A stretch of 64,000 nt of DNA from Hetaerina americana (Eukaryota; Arthropoda; Insecta; Odonata; Calopterygidae): positions 67,160,177 through 67,224,176 of the forward strand of contig JAKTNV010000009.1 of assembly GCA_022747635.1 (NCBI GenBank), given 5' to 3'. The notes below the pieces were generated by a model, which made no database searches, was not told where the DNA came from, and was given only the letters and a program-made list of their open reading frames with translations. Each line of letters starts with the position of its first letter. Within the stretch, counting starts at the first letter, position 1. The position numbers and the translations under genes were made by a program. Shown in pieces: positions 33,715 to 45,663 of this stretch.

Positions 33715-34510
33715 CAGGGATTCAGATAGATATCAGTTAATATTACTTAATGGCTATGCACAGATTTCGTGCCGGCGGTATCAATTCGCATGAATTCCCG
33801 GGAGCTGAAGCGGATTCAGATCATAATTTAGTCGTTTTGAAGTGCCTAGTCGGATTGAAGAGGAATAAAAAGGGAAGACGGGTGAGGAATGGGAATGTAG
33901 AAGCATTCACCGGAACAAAAAAAATAATAAATAGGAGACAAATGTAATGACAAAGTAATGTCGAAAGCCGTCAACGAAAAAACAGCGATATTTATAGGAA
34001 AAGAGCAAAAAAATAGTGGATTACAAACGAAAAGATTAGGAAGACAAACGAGAGAAGGAAATGGAAGAATTTAAACAAAGGATTTAGTTGAGGGAAGTTA
34101 AGAGAGAGAAATAATCAAGCTGAGGCGGTAAATTGAGTGTGCAATAGGCTGGAAGGTGTAGTATGAGGATACAGAGAGTTTACAAAGAAAATGAGATATG
34201 AGTGCAATGTACAGAAACGCGAAAGCACCATTGGGAAGTCACGAGGGAAAATCCGTGCACATCAATGAAGACAGGATAATTATTAAATGAACAAAGAAAG
34301 ATTAAACAAAAAAATAATGCACAGTGGATCTATACGCTAAAGATACAGCCAGCAAGTCTAGACAAGAATATGATTAAGAAGAAGAAATTTTAGAACCAGG
34401 TATACTTATTTGGGAGGTAAAAAGGGTTATTAATTGAATGGAAATAAAATAAGGCCGTGGGGATAGATAACATTCCTACGGAACTATTAAAGGATTTATA
34501 AACACGTGGA
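33715..34510 (+). pseudogene. Decayed LINE: endonuclease end to RT start
   Basis: Near 33.72 kb IQIDIS resembles the QIDYI block of APE-type LINE endonucleases. It is followed by FPGAEADSDHNLVVLKC, which has the SDH active-site motif ending the endonuclease domain, and then GLKRNKKGRRV. After about 500 bp of stop-rich linker, 34454-34501 reads KAVGIDNIPTELLKDL, the conserved block that opens LINE reverse transcriptases. The rest of the RT is absent or unreadable. It is probably related to the RTE-like LINE at 14.6 kb. Confidence 0.75.
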
Positions 34511-34889
34511 AGGAAAAGTTTTAATGGGCAAATTCGTACATAAGGGTGGAATTTGTCTTGATGATTTCGTTATATTAATGTTAGGCCCCATCACAAAAAA
34601 TGTAAATGGCAACTGTATGCGCGGACACTCGAACAATAAGCTTTATTCCCCACGTAGCCAAAGAGGTACTTAGGATTATCAATAAAGTGATGGAGAGGGG
34701 GGCAAATAATTGTTTACCTTTGATCAGCTAGCGCTCAATAGGGGAGTGATACCAGTGATCCCATAGAAATAATGAGGTCACTAATATATAGGAGGAAAAG
34801 AGTATAATTTAGATGTACATGTTTGTATAAGCTTGTTTCGTAGATTTCGAGATGACATTGAGAAGAGTACGAGCGTGGTCTCAGAATTA
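34511..34889. other. Unassigned DNA after LINE remnant
   Basis: Possibly more of the decayed LINE, but no RT motif can be read in any frame. Confidence 0.4.
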
Positions 34890-35404
34890 CCCGACCCAAC
34901 AAAGAAAACACAAAAATTATGAAAAGAAATGTTTTTATTTTTCAACATAATCTCCTTTCGTCTCTATACACTTTTCCCAGCGATGTTCAATAAGTTCGAT
35001 ATCCTTTTTATAATTAGAACTGTCTTGCTTCTCAAAATACCCATTAACTGCCGTCATCAGCTCTTCACGGTTGGAAAATCTTTGACCACCGAGCCATTTT
35101 TTCAAGTTTGCGAGCAGAAAATAATCCGAGGGGGCTAAATCTGGCGAAAAGGGTAAATGAGGTAGCAATTCAACTTTGATTCATGAGTTTTGGCCATTTC
35201 AATAACGAATTTGTGAGCTAGTGCATTGTCTTGATGAAACAACACTTTTTTCTTAGCCAAATGCGGCCGCTTTTGCTCGATTTCTTCGCTCAAACGTTGC
35301 AATAAGTTCGCGTAATATTCGCCGTTGATCGTTTTTTCCTTTCCCAAAATAGTCAATGAAAATTATCCCACGCGCATCCCAAAAAACCGACGCCATGATA
35401 TTTA
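34890..35404 (-). pseudogene. Mariner transposase C-terminal half
   Basis: From right to left on the minus strand: IMASVFWDARGIIFIDY, TINGEYYANLLQRLSEE, KVLFHQDNALAHK (second catalytic Asp), PFSPDLAPSDYFL (third Asp), LGGQRFSNREELM and IETKGDYVEK with the stop near 34935. Two frame changes separate these blocks. The N-terminal HTH domain and the first catalytic Asp are missing; sequence right of about 35405 does not continue the gene. A possible 3' terminal repeat (GGTCTCAGAATTACCCGACC) lies at 34876-34895. Confidence 0.88.
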
Positions 35405-38108
35405 GACGGGTAACAACCATATTAAGTGAATAGCAGATACGTGTCCTCAACGATTGAACTGCATTAACCGAGGTGGTGTCAAACATTAATGTCTCGACTA
35501 CCTCCGATTGAAAAACAGACTCGTTAGACATAATCCCTGCACACACCTGCCCTCTGGCGTTTACTTGGTGAGACGAGGAACAAAACTCCGGACACAAAGA
35601 GGAGAAATAAAACAGGCGACGCCAGAAGAAAAGAGTGGACAGGCGAATCAAGGCGACAAAATTATAATTAATGGAGCGTACTTTTGAAAGAGGGAAACAA
35701 GGGTAAGAATCATCGTGGAGGAGAGAGAAGTCTAAAATGGGTGGCCGCAGGTGGCCGTGGCAAAACCATAAAATTGCCAAGCGGCCACATTGGGAGAGGA
35801 GAGGGGGGGGGGGTTAAGACCCATTCAGCGGTCGTTACGCAACGTTCTCCAGCGTCAAAGGAGAAGGCGGCAACAGAAGGAAGGGGGGGGGAGCAGCGGG
35901 GTAGTCGAGGGAGGGCGACGGGACCGCCTGGAAGATGCATAGGGGACAGTTGGGAAACAACTGCGGCGAAGGGGTCCCGAAGGAATAAAGAGATATGTCG
36001 CCGGGCTTGAAAGCTTTTATAGTTCGGGTTGATGTAGGGAGGACAGCGCAAACATTTAAAACCGGATATAGACGGGGTAGAGTGGACCGATTGGGAAAGA
36101 CATGTTGGGATCACGGTCCGAGACATGGAGAAAGAAAAGTGAGCAATCAGTTAGCCCAGCGTTAGAGGATTTTCCCATCTAATTCAGAAATGCATCCCAA
36201 TTCTTCTAGTCCGCCCCCACAAATAAGATGTCGACAACTAAGAACTCGAAAGAAAACTCCCCACGAATACAGCCATTGCGGGAAAGAAGTGATTTTCTTG
36301 GAATACACCACCTGCTACGAGTCCGGCAGTGTAAGATCCTTACACTCTGACTCAGAGCCATCCATTTCGGGCGTCTGCTGCAATTTCAATCCGCCCCATC
36401 CAGCAAATAAAACTGGAGAATGGGATCACAACTGAGACGTGCCTCAAGTCAACCAACCAACGGGTTTGGAATTGTGGCGTATGGGCACGTATGCGCACGG
36501 GAATTGCATATGAGCTAACATGCATCAAGTGCATGTAAAAACTGATAATTCTGCATGCATGACTGGTGCCCTAACAACCCCTGCCACGTCCTTGCAGCGG
36601 CTTGCGGTTCTGTAGATGTAGCTGAAAATCTAGAGAGCAGCGAAAGATTAAATTTATCGTTTGCTCTCCCTCCTCCTCTCATATCACGATTCATTAACAC
36701 TTTAAGAACATTACCCGTATTATGGATACTGCAGGGAGTTACTTTATATCAGGCAAAGCAAAACAATGATAAGTTCATAATTTCTAATACTATCCTTGAA
36801 CAAATGAATCCACTTGGCAGATTTTACCTTGAAAAAATTAAATAAAATGAATGAGAAAGAATCCCTTCTAAATTAACCTACTTGTATGATTTTTGAGAAA
36901 TTGCCGACACTGACAGCAGAATTCGGTTAGCCTTTGGTGCCATCACGACTACACCTTTCTCTGATAAGCAACACTCGACAGTTATGCATCAATGTTTTGA
37001 CTTACCCTCAATTGCAACAGCCAGGTGTTTTCTATAATCTTAAAACACGAGTGAGTATCCCAGAGACGGTGGCATTAACAAAATATGTCACCATGACATT
37101 CTTTCGTGTATTGATTTCATAAACGGGGAGTTAGTTTTCCAGGATTTCGAAACAATTTTCATTAGAATCTAAATGCACCAAAGCAGTACACACTTTACTA
37201 AATTGTGAAAAAGTATTTTTTAAACAGTATTTTGCCCAAAGTAGTTTCGTTATTAGTATGGAAATAGTTCGCAAAATTATACGTGTAGTCTACACAAAGC
37301 TATTTTTTTTCTTAAATATCTAAATCCTAAAGGGTACAAATCTCACTTCAGTACGTGAGAGATCGAATAACGAAATCTCAAGTCTATAAAAACTATGTTT
37401 TATTTCCAACTTTTTACACGCACTTATATTAAAAACAAATAATGCTGACTACGGCATTGCTGGAGGCTTTCTCGTCTAATTACTCAGTCCCAATCCCAAA
37501 GATGTATTGGTATTACGTTACCGGCGTAGGCAGGTAGGTACAGGAAAAAAACAAGGTGCACTTCATCAATTTCGTACACTTGCCCTTCAAGCCATTCGCA
37601 TTAATGAAATGCGGAAAACCGAACGACACACACGCTCGCCGTACACATTGCTTTGCCTTGCTGACAATGGATAACAGTCAACGAGTTCATTTGATTACAC
37701 GAATAATTTACATTCATTTTAAATTGTCCTCGCCGTTTTCATCAATTAACAAATATCCCTCAATGGAAACTTAAGCTCATCCATTCTTTCTTAATTATTG
37801 ACGACATAAATTTCAAATGAAAATACACTTCCCCTCATTACGTACATACCCCATTAATCAAATCTATAAATCTACATCTCCGATCTCTGACCTTTTAAAC
37901 TTCACAAAAAAACCCAAAATGACAATAATAAAACGCACGCCGTGCTGATGAGCTACGCTTTCCTAAGATCACGTATTATAAAATCATGACTGAAAACAAA
38001 CGCCCCAAAACATCATTCACTTACAGTGCCTCCATGTACTCGTATATGCGGTATTTCGTCACAACATGTTGTTCATTAAAAGCACCCAAATCTCGGAATA
38101 TAAGAGGA
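35405..38108. other. Unassigned DNA with GC-rich patch
   Basis: About 35.68-36.00 kb is G-rich with two long G runs (35806-35815 and 35885-35892) and overlapping open frames. An 81-codon plus ORF at 36190-36435 and several others show no domain. No splice-supported gene model can be built by eye. Confidence 0.45.
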
Positions 38109-38183
38109 TGCCTCGGTAGCTTACCTGGCCAAAGCACTCGGTCAAACATCGATGGATCCGGGTTCGAATTCCGGTAAGGGCAA
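38109..38183 (+). mobile_element. tRNA-derived SINE head, family 3
   Basis: TGCCTCGGTAGCTTACCTGG, then AAAGCACTCGG, then GGGTTCGAATTCCGG and AAGGGCA. The A and B boxes are both present and the two ends (TGCC and GGCA) pair like an acceptor stem. The anticodon arm does not fold well, so a functional tRNA is unlikely. The non-tRNA body probably continues past 38183, but no second copy exists here to define its end. Confidence 0.65.
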
Positions 38184-39187
38184 ATGGTTTTAACACACTG
38201 AAGTCGATTGCATTGTAGAGCACATTTAGTGGATAACTTCGGTATAAGGTACCGTCTCGGCATCTCCCCGCAGTTTCTCGGAATTTATCAAAATATTGTT
38301 CTCTAAAGTAAAAACATAGCAAAGATGTCCATTTTGGCATAAATGTTCCCATCCAGAGTGAATATTTCGGAGTTACTTTTAACATTAGTAATGTGTTCGT
38401 TTCTGATTTTCCTTCATGTACTCAAAAGACGTAAGAGCGTACGTAAGATCATTTTTCACGAAATACTTGGGAAAAAACCTTTCGATTTTCGAGGAGGATT
38501 TCTTTTTAGTCGGATTGCCACAGCGCAGCAGCGAGAGAGAGGAGCGGAGAAGTGTGAATGGCTGAGAGGAAAGAAAAGGAACCATCGTTAAGGCATGACC
38601 TCGCGCGGCCCCAAGGCCCTTGGCACAACAAAGCGGCGAAATCCCGTGGTCACCCGGGGATTGAGGGGAAGGGGCGTGGCGGGCGGCGGGAGGGAAGTCC
38701 CCGCGAGAATTTCAAGATACGCAGCGCTGGTGGCCGAGGACGAGTAACCATGACCGACGCCGGAGCCCTCTTGACTCATCTCAACGCGGAGGACGACCGC
38801 ACGCACGCGTCGCCCTGAGAACGGCCGAAAATCGGACCGCTCTTATTTCAAAGTAGAGCCGAACCGTTGACGGTCAAACAATGTGCATCAGAAATTCAAA
38901 AGGAATAATCCATTGTAGTAGTGGAATCATGCTGTACCCCCCGCTAAGTCATTCCGCCTACCACACCCCCCGCGCAGTGCTCCCCTATTGTCCTCTTTTA
39001 CACCATTCTATGCCTTATGTCGCTTTATTCATATGATTTCTAGAGCAAGCCATTTCATTTTTTATTAATAATAAAAAATACAGGTAATATCATGAGTGAG
39101 CATGGATATATAGTTATATATAGTTATGAAAATCGTCATTTCTTTTCCAAAGATGCTGCGCAACCTGCATGAGTATGTGTGTGTGAT
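38184..39187. other. CpG-rich patch (38.52-38.83 kb) in unassigned DNA
   Basis: The 38520-38830 stretch has many CpGs (for example CGCGCGGCCCC and GGCGGGCGGCGGG), unlike its AT-rich surroundings. It carries an 86-codon plus ORF (38558-38818) of no recognised family. It could be a promoter-associated or first-exon region. No TATA box, Inr or splice evidence is clear enough to call a gene. Confidence 0.35.
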
Positions 39188-39267
39188 GTGTATGAATGTG
39201 TGTATGTGTGTATATATATACAAGTGTGAGTGTGTGTATATATATGTATTTATATATGTGTTTATAC

Positions 39268-39552
39268 GGGTCGCGGTAGCCCAGTGTGTAGAGCGTTGGA
39301 CTGCTGACCGGGTCCCGGGTTCGATTCCCGGGCAAGGCACTCTGAGCACCTGAAGCTCCACCCAAGCTTAATTAATTTTCGGGTACCAGGTCTTCCTGGG
39401 AAACCATAACCGGCACAGGGAAAGGAACTGGGCCCCCTACCCTGATGCGTGAATTTTGAATTCTGAATGTGTGAATCCACGCCGCATAGGGCTTAGTACT
39501 GGGTGATCTCTACCATCACCCACTAAACCGACCTTCGGGTTGATTACTGTGT
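39268..39552 (+). mobile_element. tRNA-derived SINE, family 1 (copy g)
   Basis: A complete copy with head GGGTCGCGGTAGCCCAGTG, B box GGGTTCGATTCCCGGG, the family body and the tail ACCTTCGGGTTGATTACTG. It carries a small local duplication around 39448-39480 (GTGAATTTTGAATTCTGAAT). TG/TA repeats precede it and a (TA)n(TG)n array follows it, as with copy e. Confidence 0.94.
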
Positions 39553-39570
39553 TTATGGTTTATTATGTGT

Positions 39571-39745
<175 letters not shown>

Positions 39746-39747
39746 AC

Positions 39748-39860
39748 ATTTGGACGGCACAATTGAACACAAAATTTATTAGATAACACGTAAAAGAACA
39801 CATTTTAGATTGTTTGAGCTTCGGCCATCCCTGAGGCCTTCAGGTCATACTGGTGCATAA
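39748..39860 (-). repeat. Hammerhead-like unit, decayed copy
   Basis: Minus strand: CCTGAAGGCCTCAGGGATGG then CCGAAGCTCAAAC, and downstream GTGTTCAATTGTGCCGTCC. The landmarks and spacing match the unit at 45556-45663. The CUGANGA core and the GAAA block have each lost a base, so this copy is dead. TA repeats lie on both sides. Confidence 0.7.
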
Positions 39861-42800
39861 TGGTGTATATATATATATGTATATCCGAGTTAACAGATAC
39901 TCAATATTTTCAGTCGGTTCTCACTCAAGAATCCCTTGCAGGCACACTCTTGCCCTCAATCTAAACAAATATAGTACGCATACCTATATTAAGTTGCTCA
40001 TTAAGAAATTAGCTGGGAGTGTGGTGCCAAGGATACTGATAATCAGCTCTGAAACTAGACTATTAGATACAAATTTTAAAGCCGGTGTATGAAAAAGATA
40101 GCTATTCGCTGATCTTACATGGGAAACACCCCCACGATACTCTTGTGGTCATCGACGAAGTCCTATGTGCCGACGTATTGTAATGATACAAAGTTTAAAA
40201 CTGGATGCTTAGTAAGATAGTAATGCGGAAATTAGTAAGATATGTATACTCGTATGACATGAACTAGAGAAGAAGTGAAATAGTCGCGTAGACTGAACAC
40301 TCTTTTCTGTTGGCAATAAATTATTTTTCGTGTGGAATGCCGACTCCGACCTCCGAAGTTCACTGCCGGCTGGTCAGTGAAACTGACGAGGAAAAACGAG
40401 CAGAAGTGATTTCCGAGTACACGAGATGCAAGCGGCTCGGCTCTCACAACGTCAAACCGATCGATTGGTGTCTTCCTCGGGAGCAGCAGTCTGCAAAGCA
40501 AGGGAAAACTCGAACAAGAAGGTCACGTATTAACCCTTCCGTTTTCCGCGGCTTGTGAATAAAAGAGCGGGGTCAACTACGAGCACGGGAATTGTAAATG
40601 ACGGACAGTAACAAGTGAATCCGTTAACTCCAATAGCATCCAAGGTCTTGACAGGCAATCTAACTTTTCTCCTCTCAATCTTTTTCAACGGAAGGGTCAC
40701 AACGGAGGAACTGGAAACTGAGTAGCGACGGGGGCACCCTCTATATATTGACAAGAAGAGATGCAATCGCGGGGAAGGCCATTGTAATGGATAGTCACGC
40801 AGCGGCGTATTCTTCTTCCTCTCATACTTTCTTAACGTCAACCTGGAAACAATCCCTATCTATTTTTGAGGCACGGGCTAGCGGAAGTATTCTGTTAAAA
40901 AGACGAAGACGAATGCCACATGCACACACATTCAAAATATCTAGAATAGATGTAGCAGTAGTTTTTAGAGGAGGCGACCGAGAGCTAAGGTCATTTGCGC
41001 CATAGGGGATGGACAGGAAAGGATCAAGGGTGGAGAGAAACCCAGCGTCGGCATTAGCCTACTCTTTACGAAAGGCACCAAGGGGTCCGCAGCTTAACGT
41101 CCCATCCGACGGACGGCGTACTCACTCAAAGTGCCCTCCACAAAGCACCTCAAGTAGGGATCGAGATACCACTGAAAAATATTCAACACCGCCGCGCCCT
41201 CAGGGTGGGAAGCCAGTACGTTAGCCCCCGCACCATTTCGATCCCCCTAGAATAGATGCTGCAAAGAAAATTGGTGAAATGTTTCTTCTGACTTAATCTG
41301 AGCACATTTCGAAAAAAATAGATGCATCATCTGCAGGGCTCATAGAAAGTGGCGGGGTGCAAAATCTAATGGTTTTTTGACACTCACTCTGCATCAAAAC
41401 ACACCTTTAGCGTCCCTTTCCTCTGGGACTAATTCAAATACTAGGAGAAAATCGGCAATACGCTCGTAAAAAGAAGGTCATTTAGATATTTTACGGAAAG
41501 CATCATGGCGAAAACGGTCAGATTTCCAAAGTGAGGACACAAATATAATTTAAATTTCAAAACGCAAAACCATAATTTCAAATTAAACACATGCTATTCG
41601 AATTCAATTCAATGCAATTTCTAAATAAAAAACCTCAAATGAGAAATTATTCTGACCCTGGCACTCCTACATATAGTTGGCGTAATTGATTGAAACCAAA
41701 CATGGCACACTTTGAAAATGAATTACACTCTCACACACCAGTTCACAATTCGATTACCAAATAGTAATACAGGAAATGAAACCCATCTTGACTACATAAA
41801 TTCGATTCGAGTTCAATTATACCCTGGCAAAATTCCCAGCTTATCAAGTTGTCCGGAAGCGACATCTACGCCGATTGAATAATATATTACGATCACAATT
41901 GCGCACTTAACTTGAATAATCCCAATCATAAAAAATCCCACTCCCGAATGCTCACACCAGCTAATTTAGAAATTGCAGATGCCTTGAAGAATTCCATTAA
42001 CGACTTACTGGGAAGGGGTCACTTCTTATCATTTGAAATGCACCATTTCACAGTCGGGTAGCGACTAAAATGTACTTTTTTTCGGAATCTGATCGTGAGT
42101 ATATCACGATCTCTAATTGTTCCAGGCTTACCGATGACAGTTCATCTGCAGGGCTCACGACCGTTGTCGGCAATCATACTGATTTTCACATCGCGTGGTA
42201 ATTAGTACCAGGGTAGACGACAAACATTTGTGACAAGATTCTTATCTACTCATTATGCGCAAGCAGTTACCCTGAAGCTCCAATTTATGCCATCTTCTCA
42301 TGTCGAACCCCATTGTAAAAAAAGCATATTTCACTGAGAACCCTCCAAAGGAAGGATTGCCTCCTCATGCCCTGCTAAATAATTTACAGGAATTACGCAT
42401 ACTACAATTCATTGACGGAACGTATAAGCTACAGACACAGGCTGAGAAAGTCCAGAATTAACGCATTAATATTCGAAGATCTCCGAAGATGATAAGAAGC
42501 ACAAAAAATCCTCAGCGTCTCACAAGATCACCAATGCGGATAGCAATTCATAAGTCCATTATATTCCCACTGGAAGAAGATGGGATTCTCAAGGGTGGAG
42601 ATAACATCAAAGACTAACAGGCGCGGCCAACAAACTGGAAATTCCGATTACGACACCACGAGGAGCCAAAGAGCAATATTATTATAAGCAATGCCCGGGG
42701 AAATATGACTGGGGCCACATGCTGTTTTGGCATTATTTTTTAGCACATCGGACATCACTATCCATCTGTCGCATTATTGAAAACATGTATCAAACAGCCT

Positions 42801-43822
42801 ATAGGATAAACAACTGTAGGATAGCAAAATTTCAAAGGAAGATTTGCATAAGAAAAGACGAAATTAGAAATAGCACAAATCAAAGGGTCTACACGAGAAA
42901 ACACTTCAGGCAAGCATGAAGGTGGTATCTACGTCTCTTAGGATAAGAAACTAGGATGAGGGCCGCATAGGATAAAGGAATCCTGAGCGAGGAAGTCATA
43001 CTGCGCTGAAGCGGAAGGATGGAGACGAAATGCACGAGTGAAATAATTCAAGGAAAAGTTATGTGAAACGGCTGCGGGAAGAGAGCCACGAAATCATTAA
43101 GGGTTATATGTTCATTGGTGATGTATTTAATAAAAAATGTTAGGTGAAAACAAAGCAGAAGGTATAGCGAACAGGAAGAACTTTATAGGAAGCACCGGGA
43201 TACGAAACATGACATGGCCGATGGAAAATAATGAATTGACGAAATAGAAGATCTATGAAACATGAAGATGCTACCAGAGAGGAGCGAGATGGAGCAGAGA
43301 GCTTCATTCGGTCATTCTCAGACCATACGACCTCTGATGTCAACGAAAATTAAACTCAAAATATTAGTCTTTCCTTCCGCATCGGCTCAACTTACGGCAA
43401 TCATGATTATATTACCTAGAGGAAATTATACTGACAGAACGATATGAGTAACTTCGAAGATGAATTTTTCCATCGGACTTACCACGCACGGAGAATTTTT
43501 CGAATTCAACTAAAAGACGATAATAAAAAAATTATTAAATGAAATCAGCGCAACAAGCTGACACATCGAAAAATAATCGATGAATAGAAGTTACAGAGAC
43601 CGTTAAACATTTAACTCTTAGCGTTCCTTCTTTGAATACAACCACATAATATTCGCAGAGGGGATGGTCAATCTATGATGCACACGGGCGTTTTCGGTAC
43701 ATATGTACTGAGTATAGCATATTAAGAATTTTATATAAAGAGAAAAAATTTTGACATTAGACACAAAAAGTGGAAAAACTGTACCTATGAAGAATATTTT
43801 TTTATTTTTAATACAGTACCTA
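39861..43822. other. Unassigned intergenic DNA
   Basis: Nearly 4 kb with no recognised family. The GC content rises at 40.3-41.2 kb, with several 70-100 codon ORFs on both strands (for example 41009-41224 plus), none with a visible domain. Confidence 0.45.
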
Positions 43823-43853
43823 TTTCATGAATATTTTGAAAATATTCATGAAA
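43823..43853. repeat. Perfect 15-bp palindrome
   Basis: TTTCATGAATATTTT and its exact complement flank a single G. AT-rich; function unknown. Confidence 0.85.
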
Positions 43854-44004
43854 ATTTCTCAACAATGTGAGGTGATCATGAAGTTTATTAAAACAGTTCA
43901 ATTGACAAAACATATTTTGTTTCGTGTTCACAACCAACTCCTTCCGAAATAAAAATACGGTTGGAATATACGAATTGTGATGATGTGATGTCACCACAAA
44001 AAAT

Positions 44005-44156
44005 GATATTTTGAAGTGCTTCGAGGATTGGAAAACACGTTGGCACAAGTGTATAAAAACTAATGGGGATTACTCTGAATGGGACGAAACAGATATAAAA
44101 AAATAAATAATTTTTGAAAAACCACAAAAGTCGCGATACCTTTTGAACAGACCTCG
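44005..44156 (+). pseudogene. Mariner 3' remnant
   Basis: The plus frame from 44005 to the TAA at 44104-44106 reads DILKCFEDWKTRWHKCIKT then NGDYSEWDETDIKK, the C terminus of a mariner transposase. A 3' terminal repeat follows: on the minus strand it starts CGAGGTCTGTTCAAAAGG, with TA at 44157-44158. Nothing upstream belongs to the element, so the 5' side is deleted. Confidence 0.82.
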
Positions 44157-45494
44157 TAAATTACCTTGGTAGTGATAGGACTCTATAAGTATTTCAAACG
44201 CTTGCTGAAGTTATTCAACTAAAGGGCTTATTCTGTCATAATTCCAATTAAATGGATCAAATAACCAACTTGATACACCAAAGAGACAAAATCCCTCCCT
44301 CTTCACGAACAGAAATGGGAGACAACTATTACGAGAGAAAACACTCCAACGAAAATTTACATCCCTGAAATTATTAATCAAGTTCGTCATCAGAAAAAGT
44401 TTTAAAAAACCGGGTATTAGTTTCTACAGAGAAATAAAATGCCATTGCCAGACTCTTTTAACCAAAAGGACTCTCAAATCAAAAACGCAACATCTACCAA
44501 TACTAACCCGCTTTGATAGGAATAATGAACTATTCGCATGCGGTGAAGAAAAATCACATCGTATTTTCTAAGACCTAGGAGTTATTTATTAGCTAGAATT
44601 TCGATGGAACCTATGTTTAAGTTTAAATCAATGTCCGTTTGGAAAATAAATGGGAGAGTCCGGAACATTTTAGAGACTGGGAAAACTCATGGCCTCGAAA
44701 AGCACCGGCCGAATAAAAATTCCAATCAGGATGTGCGTCGGCAACCTGGGCGCTGGCCCTTGATCCCGCTCTCGATGCGTGGGCGACTCGGGCGATACAA
44801 TCACGGAAGTAATAAGGCGCGGATTGAAAGCCATGATTAATCTTTAGAGCATTAAAATATGGAAGACCTTTCCCGGGCGCCTGAACATTAATGAAAATGA
44901 ACTTGCCAAATATTCATTTCCAATTTCCACATATTTATCATCCGAATAATAATCCTGATTACGGGCACTGAATATGGGAATAGCATCATGACATTTAATT
45001 CATACGATGTCATTCCTAAAATCGGGGATTAGGGATAAACCATTATATGATGCATTCAACAACATGCTCATTGACAGCGTGGCATTTGATCTCATCATTT
45101 AATTGGAAAGAATTCCCCCATCTGATAACCTGGGGACCGACACTGATCTAATACTTATTCAGAATAACGTTGAATAAAACTGTTTTCTACTGTTTTTCAT
45201 TTGTTTTAATCCAGTGATAAGGTCAGCTTCCCGGAGACTGAACCTTAAAACCATATATCTCTTCTGGGTGAGGAATAAACTTCGGAAAGGACTTAACTGG
45301 GGAAGTATCAACTTCGTCCGACGATGGCGGGATGACCGTCGGAACGTACTATATACCATCTCTGCGTGCGTCCTTTATTTTGTGTCTTCGCTTTGATTGC
45401 ACCCCTAATATATTCTACGTCCTGTAGTTGTTCGATGTACCTGCAAAACTGTGTGCATGTAGTTATACACACATACTAGTGTTCGTTCAAATTA

Positions 45495-45497
<3 letters not shown>
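44157..45497. other. Unassigned intergenic DNA
   Basis: No recognised feature. A 78-codon ORF at 44604-44840 lies in slightly GC-richer sequence but has no visible domain. Confidence 0.5.

Positions 45498-45555
<58 letters not shown>
45498..45555. repeat. (TA)n microsatellite
   Basis: A TA array of about 58 bp, directly adjoining the hammerhead-like unit. Confidence 0.98.
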
Positions 45556-45557
<2 letters not shown>

Positions 45558-45663
45558 GGGACGGCACAATAGAACACAAATAAAATAGTAACATTTAAAA
45601 GGACACTCACACGGTTAAATGTTTGAGCTTTCGGCCTTCTCCGAGGCCTTCTTCAAGTAAGAC
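45556..45663 (-). repeat. Hammerhead-like small repeat unit
   Basis: A 108-bp unit sits exactly between two TA arrays. On the minus strand it runs from the hammerhead-like motif through CGTGTGAGTGTCC and TTGTGTTCTATTGTGCCGTC. The same order of landmarks occurs at 39.8 kb and in both arms of the 26.4 kb palindrome. No protein is encoded. Confidence 0.8.
45612..45663 (-). ncRNA. Hammerhead-ribozyme-like motif
   Basis: Minus strand: TTGAAGA (45656-45650; consensus CUGANGA with C3 changed), stem II GGCCT (45648-45644) with AGGCC (45637-45633) and a 6-nt loop, GAAA (45632-45629), the self-complementary AGCT (45629-45626) and C at 45625 as the cleavage-site base. Stem II is a perfect 5-bp helix. 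Stem I pairing is weak. The C3 change should lower activity. Confidence 0.5.
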
